A DNA stretch of 8,499 nt from an uncultured Clostridia bacterium (lineage in GTDB: Bacteria > Bacillota > Clostridia > Oscillospirales > Acutalibacteraceae), in assembly GCA_946405475.1 (NCBI GenBank), contig CAMJHI010000083.1:1-8499 (forward strand), given 5' to 3'. The position numbers and the translations under genes are program-made. Position 1 is the first letter of the stretch. Each line of letters opens with the position of its first letter. Positions 1 through 5,110 of this stretch are shown here, in pieces. Under the pieces are notes generated by a model. The model ran no database searches. It was not told the origin of the DNA and saw only the letters and a list, made by a program, of their open reading frames with translations.

Positions 1-228
1 CTTGCCCAGAAACGGCTTATTGACAAAGAACTCGGTCACGAACGAGGACTGCACGGACACGGACAGGTTGCTTGTGATCTCATCCAAAATGTTGACCACG
101 GCGATCATCACCAGCAAAAGCAGGAAATAATGCCGCCACTGACCGCCCTGCGCGCTCTTTTGTAACGATGCGAGCTGTCGTTCTTCAAATCGCCTGGCTC
201 TCAAGTCCCGGCGCTGCGTTGTTTTCAT
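1..228 (-). CDS. N-terminal part of a probable MFS transporter (cut by window edge)
   Basis: Seen: an open frame of 76 codons reading leftward from an ATG at 228-226, with no stop before the window edge. A GGGAGG Shine-Dalgarno lies 5 bases upstream (234-239) and a good promoter lies further up. The first ~32 residues are basic and hydrophilic (RRDLRARR near 6-13). A hydrophobic segment follows at residues 34-48 (YFLLLLVMIAVVNIL), then DEITSNLSVSVQSSFV at 49-64. Family knowledge: a short cytoplasmic basic head, a first membrane helix with an acidic residue at its end, and a following polar loop/helix of this kind are typical of major facilitator transporters in Clostridia. The substrate cannot be read from this fragment. 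Inference: an inner-membrane transporter, transcribed divergently from the lipoprotein gene. Alternative: another polytopic membrane protein. The gene call is firmer than the family call. Confidence 0.6.
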   Translation of the reverse strand, partial: MKTTQRRDLRARRFEERQLASLQKSAQGGQWRHYFLLLLVMIAVVNILDEITSNLSVSVQSSFVTEFFVNKPFLGK

Positions 229-259
229 GTCAGCCTCCCGTGCGTCAAGCTTTTTGATC

Positions 260-288
260 AGTATAGCACAGAACGGCGGGTTCTTCAA
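260..288 (-). promoter_or_regulatory. Promoter of the leftward membrane-protein gene
   Basis: Read on the minus strand: -35 TTGAAG (288-283), a 17-base spacer, then -10 TATACT (265-260). TG stands one base before the -10, an extended -10 feature. Transcription would begin near 253, giving a leader of about 25 bases before the ATG at 228. No assay supports it; the call rests on hexamer match and spacing. Confidence 0.65.
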
Positions 289-328
289 CGGTCAATGACC
301 GGGGAAAACAGAAAACGCTCTTGTTTTC
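289..328. promoter_or_regulatory. Two palindromes between divergent promoters (candidate operators)
   Basis: Seen: CGGTCA-A-TGACCG at 289-301, a perfect 6-bp dyad around one base that directly abuts the leftward -35. A second dyad is GAAAAC-6 nt-GTTTTC at 311-328, with perfect 6-bp arms, just upstream of the rightward -35 at 340. Inference: binding sites for a regulator that controls one or both divergent genes. No regulator gene is present in the window, so this remains a candidate. Confidence 0.35.
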
Positions 329-339
329 GGGCGGTCTGC

Positions 340-368
340 TTGCCAAAAGGCGGCGCGTGTGTTATATT
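340..368 (+). promoter_or_regulatory. Promoter of the lipoprotein gene
   Basis: TTGCCA (340-345), a 17-base spacer, and TATATT (363-368). This fits a vegetative sigma-A type promoter. Transcription would start near 375, about 35 bases before the ATG at 410. It is back-to-back with the leftward promoter; the two -35 boxes are 51 bases apart. Confidence 0.65.
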
Positions 369-409
369 CATAACAGAAAAACGACAGGATCAGGAAGGAG
401 AAATCCAGT

Positions 410-1426
410 ATGAAACGCAACCGGGCGTTCGCCGTTCTGCTCGCGCTGGCCATCGGCGCAAGCGTGCTGCTGGGCGGCTGCGGCAAACAGCCGGCCGGCA
501 GCGAACCGACCACCGTTGACACCCGCAAGGAACCGATCGTGCTCGCCGACAGCTTTGCCCTGCCGAAGCTGAAAAGCGTGAACACCTTTGAATATGAGCC
601 GACCGTGGCCGCCGAACAGTTAGCCTCGCATGTGGAAAAGTTTTTCCACATCGACAAGCTCGAACCGCAGGACACCTGCGACGGCACGTTTTTTGACGCG
701 AGAGGCAAGGATGACAAAGGCAGCGACGTCACCTTCCAGCAAAACACGGCGTCCGGCTCGTTCCTCTATTCCGCCACCTTCATGGTGGCGAACAACCGCG
801 TGTTCATGCGCGCCAACGAGGGCAGCAGCCTTGCCGCCAAAAAAGGCGAGCTGACCGCGCGGGCCAAGGCGATCGCGAGGGAATTTGAGGAGATCACCGG
901 TGAGCTGACGCTTGCGAACGTGAACGAGGAAACCTGGAGCGTGACCACCAACATCAAGGCCGGCACCGATTTTGACGAATATGAGTTCGACACCTACAGC
1001 TTCCTTTTTGTTCAGAAAGAAAAACCGCGGTTTCAGGCCGACGAAAACACGGTGATCACGGAGCAGTACAGCGGCGACAGCTTTTACATTCTGCTGCGCC
1101 CGGACGGCGAGGTGATCAACCTGTACTGCGGGCTGACCAACGCCCCGCTGAAAAAGACGGGCGAAGAAACGATGTTCACTGCCGAGCAGCTGCTGGCCTA
1201 TGAAAACGCCATGTATGAATCGTCGTTAGAGGGCGAGGGCGGCCCGCTCGTGCCGGACGGGGCGCAGATGGTGATCACCGGCTGCCGCCTAATCTATGCC
1301 AACAACGGCGTCAGCTACGCCCGCTGCTACCCCGGCGTGATGCTCAGCTATTACACGACCGACAGCCCGTCGGACGTGATCGAAGAGTTTGTGCCGATCT
1401 CTTTTTTGAACGGCAGCGAATCATAA
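410..1426 (+). CDS. Secreted lipoprotein of unknown function
   Basis: Seen: 338 residues. ATG 410 follows AAGGAG (395-400) by 9 bases. The N-terminus is a classical lipoprotein signal: basic MKRNR, a hydrophobic core at about residues 6-20, then the lipobox LGGC with Cys24 as the lipidation site. A short flexible stretch rich in Gly, Ser and Pro follows. Known: such signals are cut by signal peptidase II and anchor the protein to the outer face of the cytoplasmic membrane. The mature part is acidic and mixed alpha/beta in character, with no further membrane segment, no repeat and no catalytic motif I recognise. I do not recognise the family. Context: a single gene with its own promoter, divergent from a likely transporter. 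It could be a binding or accessory protein for that transporter, but nothing in the sequence proves this. The CDS and lipoprotein nature are firm; the function is open. Confidence 0.88.
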   Translation: MKRNRAFAVLLALAIGASVLLGGCGKQPAGSEPTTVDTRKEPIVLADSFALPKLKSVNTFEYEPTVAAEQLASHVEKFFHIDKLEPQDTCDGTFFDARGKDDKGSDVTFQQNTASGSFLYSATFMVANNRVFMRANEGSSLAAKKGELTARAKAIAREFEEITGELTLANVNEETWSVTTNIKAGTDFDEYEFDTYSFLFVQKEKPRFQADENTVITEQYSGDSFYILLRPDGEVINLYCGLTNAPLKKTGEETMFTAEQLLAYENAMYESSLEGEGGPLVPDGAQMVITGCRLIYANNGVSYARCYPGVMLSYYTTDSPSDVIEEFVPISFLNGSES

Positions 1427-1484
1427 AAAAAGAATTTCAATTCTAACGATTCGTAAACAATGTTTTAACGAACGGCAACATGGA

Positions 1485-1513
1485 TTGACTAATGCGGGAA
1501 AAAGTAGTATAGT
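1485..1513 (+). promoter_or_regulatory. Promoter of the rfbA-rfbC-rfbD block
   Basis: TTGACT (1485-1490), a 17-base spacer, and TATAGT (1508-1513): near-consensus vegetative promoter elements. The start would be near 1520, leaving a leader of about 60 bases before the GTG at 1579. The -10 lies inside a long inverted repeat (1497-1539). An imperfect dyad, TTCGTAAAC / GTTTTAACGAA (1450-1472), sits just upstream of the -35. Confidence 0.75.
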
Positions 1514-1539
1514 GTACAAAACACGATACTGCTTTTTCC
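1497..1539. repeat. Long inverted repeat over the rfbA -10 and start site; operator or terminator
   Basis: Seen: left arm GGAAAAAGTAGTAT (1497-1510) and right arm ATACTGCTTTTTCC (1526-1539) are complementary at 13 of 14 positions, and the exception can form a G-U pair in RNA. Inside them GTGT (1512-1515) pairs with ACAC (1521-1524), leaving loop ACAAA and one A/G mismatch. A pyrimidine-rich run continues to about 1548. Two readings: an intrinsic terminator for RNA arriving from the lipoprotein gene, which ends 70 bases upstream, or an operator covering the rfbA promoter core. RNA started at about 1520 would lack the left arm, so the hairpin could form only in read-through RNA. Confidence 0.55.
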
Positions 1540-1578
1540 TTTTTCCCCGTCAACTTTTACAAAAGGATGTGACAGCAA

Positions 1579-2514
1579 GTGAAAGGTATCGTTCTCGCCG
1601 GCGGCTCCGGCACGAGGCTTTACCCGCTGACCATGGTGACCAGTAAACAGCTTCTGCCTGTTTACGACAAACCGATGATATATTATCCCCTTTCCACCCT
1701 CATGCTCGCCGGGATCCGTGAGATCCTCATCATCTCCACCCCGGCCGACACCCCCAAGTTCGAGGCGCTCATGGGCGATGGCTCCAAGTTCGGCCTCAAG
1801 CTCTCTTACGCCGTGCAGCCCAAGCCCGAGGGGCTGGCGCAGGCGTTCATCATCGGGGAAGAATTCATCGGCAGCGATTCCGTTGCCATGGTGCTGGGCG
1901 ACAACATTTTTTACGGCAACGGGCTGGGCGCCGTTTTGCGCGGCGCAGCGCAGAACCACAAGCGCGCCACCATTTTCGGCTATTACGTGGAAGACCCCTC
2001 CGCCTTCGGCGTGGTCGAATTTGACAAAAACGGCAAGCCGATCTCCATTGAGGAAAAGCCCGCCGTGCCCAAATCCAACTATGCCGTGACCGGGCTGTAT
2101 TTTTACGACAACCGCGTGGTGGAATACGCCAAGGCGCTCAAGCCCTCAGAGCGCGGCGAACTGGAGATCACCGACATCAACCGCATTTATTTAGAGAACA
2201 ACGAGCTGGATATCAAGCTCATGGGGCGCGGCTACGCCTGGCTTGACACCGGCACGGTCGACAACCTGATCGAAGCGGCCAACTTCATTCGCAGCATCGA
2301 AAAGCTGCAGGGCATTCAGATCTCCGCGCTGGAAGAAATTGCCTACAACAACCGCTGGATCACCAAAAAGCAGCTGCTGGAATCGGTCGAAAAATACGGC
2401 AAATCGCCGTACGGGCAGCATCTCAAGCGCGTGGCGGACGGCAAGATCCTCTACGGCAACTTCACGGCCCGACCGATCTGGGGGCAGGGAGAGACGAGCT
2501 ATGACGAAAACTGA
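1579..2514 (+). CDS. rfbA: Glucose-1-phosphate thymidylyltransferase RfbA/RmlA
   Basis: Catalyses dTTP + glucose-1-phosphate to dTDP-glucose + PPi, the first step of dTDP-L-rhamnose synthesis, in the cytoplasm. Seen: 311 residues, slightly longer than the usual ~290-300. The nucleotidyltransferase signature GGSGTRLYPLT is at 8-18, followed by K23 and the LPVYDKPMIYYPLSTLM block (26-42). The QPKPEGLAQAF nucleotide/sugar-binding motif is at 80-90, LGDNIFYG with the metal-binding Asp108 at 106-113, EEKP at 158-161, GLYFYD at 172-177, GELEITDIN at 193-201 and WLDTGT with the second metal Asp223 at 221-226. All key residues are intact. The start is GTG at 1579: it gives the family's typical MKGIVLAGGSGTR opening, and the upstream in-phase ATG-like triplet at 1567 runs straight into TGA. 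A weak AGGA lies about 11 bases upstream. It heads the operon and overlaps rfbC by 14 bases. Confidence 0.96.
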   Translation: MKGIVLAGGSGTRLYPLTMVTSKQLLPVYDKPMIYYPLSTLMLAGIREILIISTPADTPKFEALMGDGSKFGLKLSYAVQPKPEGLAQAFIIGEEFIGSDSVAMVLGDNIFYGNGLGAVLRGAAQNHKRATIFGYYVEDPSAFGVVEFDKNGKPISIEEKPAVPKSNYAVTGLYFYDNRVVEYAKALKPSERGELEITDINRIYLENNELDIKLMGRGYAWLDTGTVDNLIEAANFIRSIEKLQGIQISALEEIAYNNRWITKKQLLESVEKYGKSPYGQHLKRVADGKILYGNFTARPIWGQGETSYDEN

Positions 2515-3073
2515 CGCGCTGACCGCCGTGAAAACTGCGCTGGAGGGTGCGGTGATCGTGGAACCGCTCATTCACGGCGACAGCCGGGGCTGGTTCTATG
2601 AAAGCTATTCCAAACGCAAATACGAAGCGCTGGGCATTACGGCCGATTTTGTGCAGGATAACCGCTCCTATTCGCAAAAGAAAGGCATTCTGCGCGGCCT
2701 GCACTGCCAGACCGAGCCGTTTGCGCAGGCCAAGCTGCTCACCTGCACCAAGGGCGCCATTCTCGACGTGGCGGTCGACATCCGGCTGGGCTCCCCCACC
2801 TATTGCCAATGGGTCAAGGTGGAGCTGACCGCCGAAAACAAGCGCCAGTTCTTCATCCCGCGCGGGTTCCTGCACGGGTTTGTCACGCTGACGGACGAAG
2901 TGGAAGTGCTCTACAAGGCCGACAACTACTATGAGCCGTCGGCCGACCGCAGCGTTTGCTGGAATGACCCCGCCTTCGGCGTGGACTGGGGCGTGATCGA
3001 CCCGGTGCTTTCCGCGAAGGACAGCGCCGCGCCGCTGTTTTGCGACAGCGACGTGAATTTTATTTACAAATAA
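2501..3073 (+). CDS. rfbC: dTDP-4-dehydrorhamnose 3,5-epimerase RfbC/RmlC
   Basis: Epimerises C3 and C5 of dTDP-4-dehydro-6-deoxyglucose, the third step to dTDP-L-rhamnose. Seen: 190 residues of a cupin-fold RmlC. It has GDSRGWFYESY at 26-36, QDNRSYS at 52-58, GILRGLHCQ with the catalytic His68 at 62-70, LDVAVDIR at 88-95, FFIPRGFLHGF at 117-127 and the catalytic-type Tyr138 in VLYKADNYY (136-144). The open frame extends upstream into rfbA, but that part is only rfbA read out of frame. I chose ATG 2501, which follows GGGAG by about 10 bases and overlaps the rfbA end by 14 bases, implying translational coupling. A GTG at 2528 would give the more family-like start MKTALEGAVIVEP but has no clear Shine-Dalgarno. 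A terminator-like hairpin follows the stop by 7 bases. Confidence 0.94.
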   Translation: MTKTDALTAVKTALEGAVIVEPLIHGDSRGWFYESYSKRKYEALGITADFVQDNRSYSQKKGILRGLHCQTEPFAQAKLLTCTKGAILDVAVDIRLGSPTYCQWVKVELTAENKRQFFIPRGFLHGFVTLTDEVEVLYKADNYYEPSADRSVCWNDPAFGVDWGVIDPVLSAKDSAAPLFCDSDVNFIYK

Positions 3074-3080
3074 TTCTGAG

Positions 3081-3109
3081 GGGCGAACGGCAGTTCGTCC
3101 TTCCTTTTT
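3081..3109 (+). terminator. Terminator-like hairpin between rfbC and rfbD (possible attenuator)
   Basis: GGGCGAAC (3081-3088), loop GGCA, GTTCGTCC (3093-3100): an 8-bp stem with one G-U pair, then TTCCTTTTT (3101-3109). It lies between the rfbC stop (3071-3073) and the rfbD Shine-Dalgarno (from 3111). It resembles a weak intrinsic terminator and may lower rfbD relative to rfbA and rfbC, or protect the 3' end of the upstream message. No other promoter for rfbD is evident, so read-through is expected. Confidence 0.5.
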
Positions 3110-3122
3110 GAGAGGAAATAAC

Positions 3123-3965
3123 ATGAAGGTTCTGGTTACCGGCGCGGCCGGTCAGCTCGGGTTTGACGTGCTCAAAGAGCTGAACAAACGAAACATCGAA
3201 ACAATCCCGGCCGACAAGGCCGAATTTGATCTGACAGACGCCGCGCAGACGGCTGCCTTTGTGGCCGCGCACCGCCCCGACGCGGTGATCCACTGCGCCG
3301 CCTACACCGCCGTGGACAAGGCGGAGGAGGAAGAAGCGCTCTGCCGCGCGATCAACGCGGGCGGCACGAAACATCTGGTGGATGCCTGCCGCGGGCTGGA
3401 CGTGAAATTTGTATATATCAGCACCGATTACGTGTTCGACGGCATGAAGGAGCTGCCGTATGAAGTGGACGACCCGATCCGCCCGCTGTCGGTCTACGGT
3501 GCGACCAAAGCCGAAGGCGAAGCGGCGGTGCGGCACGGCATTGAAAAGCACTTCATCGTGCGCACCTCATGGGTGTTCGGCCAAAACGGCAGCAATTTTG
3601 TCAAAACCATGCTGCGGCTGAGCAAGGAACGGGACGAAGTGAAGGTCGTGTGCGATCAGGTCGGCTCCCCCACCTACACGCCCGATCTGGCGCGGCTGCT
3701 GTGCGACCTGCTGGACAGCGACAAATACGGCACGTATTTCGCCACGAACGAAGGCTTTTGCTCGTGGGCGGACTTTGCGGCCGAGATCATGCGCCAAAGC
3801 GGCAGCCGGACGAAGATCGTACCGATCCCCTCCGCCGAATACCCGACAAAAGCTGTGCGGCCGCTGAACAGCCGCCTGTCCAAACAGGCGCTGCGCGACG
3901 CGGGGTTTGAGCCCCTGCCGCCGTGGCCGGACGCGCTGAAACGGTTTTTGGCTCAGATCGGGTGA
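3123..3965 (+). CDS. rfbD: dTDP-4-dehydrorhamnose reductase RfbD/RmlD
   Basis: NAD(P)H-dependent reduction of dTDP-4-dehydro-L-rhamnose to dTDP-L-rhamnose, the last step of the pathway. Seen: 280 residues, the normal size for RmlD. It is an extended-SDR protein with the Rossmann motif TGAAGQLG at 6-13, an Asp (D31) after beta-2, HCAAYTAVDKAE at 57-68, STDYVFDG at 100-107 and the catalytic YxxxK as Tyr125-Lys129, with Thr101 as the third member. RTSWVFG, the VCDQVGSPTYTPDLA segment and the C-terminal RPLNSRLS typical of RmlD follow. The start is ATG 3123, with GAGG 3112-3115 placed 7 bases upstream. A TTG at 3108 is open in frame but lies in the hairpin's T tract and would put the Shine-Dalgarno inside the gene. 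It is the last gene of the block, with no clear terminator after it. Confidence 0.95.
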   Translation: MKVLVTGAAGQLGFDVLKELNKRNIETIPADKAEFDLTDAAQTAAFVAAHRPDAVIHCAAYTAVDKAEEEEALCRAINAGGTKHLVDACRGLDVKFVYISTDYVFDGMKELPYEVDDPIRPLSVYGATKAEGEAAVRHGIEKHFIVRTSWVFGQNGSNFVKTMLRLSKERDEVKVVCDQVGSPTYTPDLARLLCDLLDSDKYGTYFATNEGFCSWADFAAEIMRQSGSRTKIVPIPSAEYPTKAVRPLNSRLSKQALRDAGFEPLPPWPDALKRFLAQIG

Positions 3966-3995
3966 GTTCAGTCACATTCTGTCGGGCGCTTTATC

Positions 3996-4024
3996 TTGAC
4001 AAAACGGTGCGGTTGTGATACATT
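3996..4024 (+). promoter_or_regulatory. Strong promoter of smpB
   Basis: Perfect -35 TTGACA (3996-4001), a 17-base spacer, and TACATT (4019-4024) preceded by TG one base away (extended -10). Transcription should start near 4031, only ~8 bases before the smpB Shine-Dalgarno. This rules out the in-frame TTG codons at 3996 and 4023 as starts, because they lie in the promoter itself. Confidence 0.8.
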
Positions 4025-4037
4025 GATAAAACAGCCG

Positions 4038-4047
4038 AAGGAGGTGA
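4038..4047 (+). promoter_or_regulatory. Perfect extended Shine-Dalgarno of smpB
   Basis: AAGGAGGTGA matches the full complement of the usual 16S rRNA 3' end. Five bases separate it from codon ACG at 4053, the usual place for a start codon. The only standard start codon downstream of the promoter and upstream of the conserved domain, GTG 4044-4046, lies inside this element. Confidence 0.8.
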
Positions 4048-4517
4048 GCGCCACGGAAAATCAGAACGGCAAAACCGTTGCCCAGAACAAAAAAGCCTAC
4101 CACGACTATTTCGTGATCGAGGAAGCGGAGGCGGGCATTGAACTGTTCGGCACCGAGGTCAAGTCGCTTCGTCAGGGCAAGGTGAACCTGAAGGATTCCT
4201 GGTGTTCGATCAAAAACGGCGAGATTTTCGTCAACGGCATGCACATCAGCCCCTATGAGCACGGCAACATCTTCAACCGCGACCCGCTGCGGGTCAAGCG
4301 GCTGCTGATGCACAAGCGCGAGATCAACCGCCTGTTCGGGCTGACCAAGCAGCAGGGCTACGCCATCATTCCGCTTTCGCTCTATTTCAAAAAGGGCAAG
4401 GCCAAGCTCAAAATCGGGCTTTGCAAGGGTAAAAAGCTGTATGACAAGCGCGAAGCCGCCGCCAAAAAAGCCGCCGCGCGCGACGTGGAACGCGCGATGG
4501 TCGGACGGCAGCACTGA
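4044..4517 (+). CDS. smpB: SsrA-binding protein SmpB
   Basis: SmpB binds the tRNA-like part of tmRNA, promotes its alanylation and delivers it to stalled ribosomes for trans-translation. Seen: 157 residues from GTG 4044, or 154 from ACG 4053; both are normal lengths. Family blocks occur in order: VAQNKKAYHDYFV near 12-24, GIELFGTEVKSLRQGKVNLKD, HISPYEHGN, LLMHKREINRL, GYAIIPLSLYF, and KGKKLYDKRE followed by a Lys/Ala-rich basic tail (KREAAAKKAAARD) as expected for the C-terminal helix that reaches into the mRNA channel. The start is unsettled. GTG 4044 is the only standard start codon between promoter and domain but is part of the Shine-Dalgarno, whereas ACG 4053 sits at the ideal distance. 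I report the GTG as the conservative call. Its partner ssrA lies 242 bases downstream on the same strand, the common smpB-ssrA arrangement. Confidence 0.95.
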   Translation: MSATENQNGKTVAQNKKAYHDYFVIEEAEAGIELFGTEVKSLRQGKVNLKDSWCSIKNGEIFVNGMHISPYEHGNIFNRDPLRVKRLLMHKREINRLFGLTKQQGYAIIPLSLYFKKGKAKLKIGLCKGKKLYDKREAAAKKAAARDVERAMVGRQH

Positions 4518-4527
4518 AACGCCCGTA

Positions 4528-4568
4528 AGATACGGCGGAAGACTCCGACAAGGTGCGCGCCGGTGATC
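4528..4568 (+). repeat. Direct repeat copy 1 (after smpB)
   Basis: A 41-base unit starting AGATACGGCGGAA and ending CGCGCCGGTGATC. It matches copy 2 at 4693-4735 except for a 2-base gap and two substitutions. Each copy carries its own interrupted dyad: GAT-A-CGGCG at the left end (4529-4537) faces CGCCG-GTG-ATC at the right end (4558-4568). The copy starts 11 bases after the smpB stop codon ends. Confidence 0.8.
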
Positions 4569-4692
4569 GAAAAAAGGATGACAAAAAGGTAAGCACTGAT
4601 TGGATCAGGGTGTGCAGATTGGCGAGAGAATTTTTCGCCGGATAAAGCAAAAAACGCAGGCAATACTTTGTGTATTAACGAGTATTTTTGCG
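4569..4692. other. AT-rich spacer between the two repeat copies, no gene
   Basis: These 124 bases hold no credible ORF. Small dyads are visible: GGCGA/TCGCC (4621-4638), AATACT/AGTATT (4662-4667 with 4681-4686), with CGCA/TGCG (4655-4658, 4689-4692) and GCAAAAA/TTTTTGC outside them. The last set could form a weak hairpin with internal loops followed by few T residues, so it is a poor terminator candidate for smpB. I see only weak promoter candidates for ssrA here, such as TTGGCG (4619-4624) with GATAAA about 16 bases on. Confidence 0.5.
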
Positions 4693-4735
4693 AGATACGG
4701 CGGAAAAGGCTCCGACAAGGTGTGCGCCGGTGATC
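4693..4735 (+). repeat. Direct repeat copy 2 (before ssrA)
   Basis: A 43-base unit matching copy 1 (4528-4568) apart from two extra bases and two substitutions. It keeps the same GAT-A-CGGCG (4694-4702) and CGCCG-GTG-ATC (4725-4735) dyad. It ends 24 bases before the mature tmRNA 5' end, so it lies in the leader removed by RNase P if transcription starts upstream. Confidence 0.8.
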
Positions 4736-4759
4736 AAATCAGGGGTTACCAAAAAATAT

Positions 4760-5109
4760 GGGGATGAAAGGATTTCGACGGGGGTCCTGAGCCACGATAA
4801 GCGAGTAGCGGCGCGGAACCGCTCTAAAAGCCGCAGTTTATTTAAAATAAACGACAACAATACTGTTCTTAAAGCTGCCTAATTAGGCGGCCGTCCCGCC
4901 CGGAAGGACCGCGAGCCGGAACGGGGCGTCGATGAGCGGTGAACGTGAACGTGTGAGCGCCTTGTAACACGTCAGGCATCAAAGGCTACTCAACGGCAGA
5001 GCCCGCCGGTCGGCGCTGCCCGAGGGGAATGTTAAACCTCCGGCTACACTCGTAGAAAGTCGTGAGGATGGGTTTTCGGACGCGGTTTCGATTACCGCCA
5101 TCTCCACCA
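4760..5109 (+). ncRNA. ssrA: tmRNA (transfer-messenger RNA, one-piece)
   Basis: It acts as tRNA(Ala) and mRNA at once: it enters stalled ribosomes with SmpB and EF-Tu, supplies a short reading frame for a degradation tag, and releases the ribosome. Seen: 350 bases. The 5' end GGGGATG (4760-4766) pairs over 7 bp, one of them G-U, with CATCTCC (5099-5105), followed by A and encoded CCA (5107-5109). The T arm is GCGGT-TTCGATT-ACCGC. The conserved 5' part AAGGATTTCGACGGGGGTCC follows the acceptor strand, then a PK1-type element with CGGC and AGCGG/CCGCT arms around 4805-4835. The tag frame ends at TAA 4880-4882 in the loop of a GCTGCC/GGCGGC hairpin. It is a standard one-piece molecule, not a permuted two-piece form. 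Mature ends are inferred from the acceptor stem. A terminator follows 6 bases later. It pairs functionally with smpB upstream. Confidence 0.96.
4847..4882 (+). other. tmRNA tag-peptide reading frame
   Basis: The frame reads ATA AAC GAC AAC AAT ACT GTT CTT AAA GCT GCC TAA, giving (A)INDNNTVLKAA if ATA is the resume codon, with the first Ala coming from charged tmRNA. The NDNN core and the AA ending followed by TAA fix the frame. The exact resume codon is inferred by position. ATA in place of the usual GCA-like codon, and Lys just before the final AA where Leu-Ala-Ala or Val-Ala-Ala is common, are both unusual. Confidence 0.75.
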
Positions 5110-5110
5110 A

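Noticed and set aside
295..519. A 74-codon frame starting in the divergent promoter region
   Set aside because: It begins between the two -35 boxes, upstream of the promoter, and overlaps the lipoprotein gene in another frame without a ribosome binding site.
2339..2500. Upstream 54-codon extension of rfbC
   Set aside because: It lies within rfbA in another frame, has shadow-type Ser/Arg/Thr composition, and the RmlC family starts near residue 1-10 of the ATG 2501 product.
3108..3122. TTG start for rfbD five codons earlier
   Set aside because: It would place the Shine-Dalgarno inside the gene and the start in the T tract of the hairpin. ATG 3123 gives the exact family opening MKVLVTGAAGQLG.
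4528..4735. CRISPR array
   Set aside because: Only two units, 124 bases apart, with an indel between them and no further repeats or cas genes.
4528..4735. Insertion sequence
   Set aside because: The flanking repeats are direct, the core is 124 bp with no transposase frame, and no target duplication is visible.
4688..4882. A 64-codon plus-strand frame ending in the tmRNA tag
   Set aside because: Only the last 11 or so codons are translated, as the tag. The rest is leader, acceptor stem and pseudoknot RNA.
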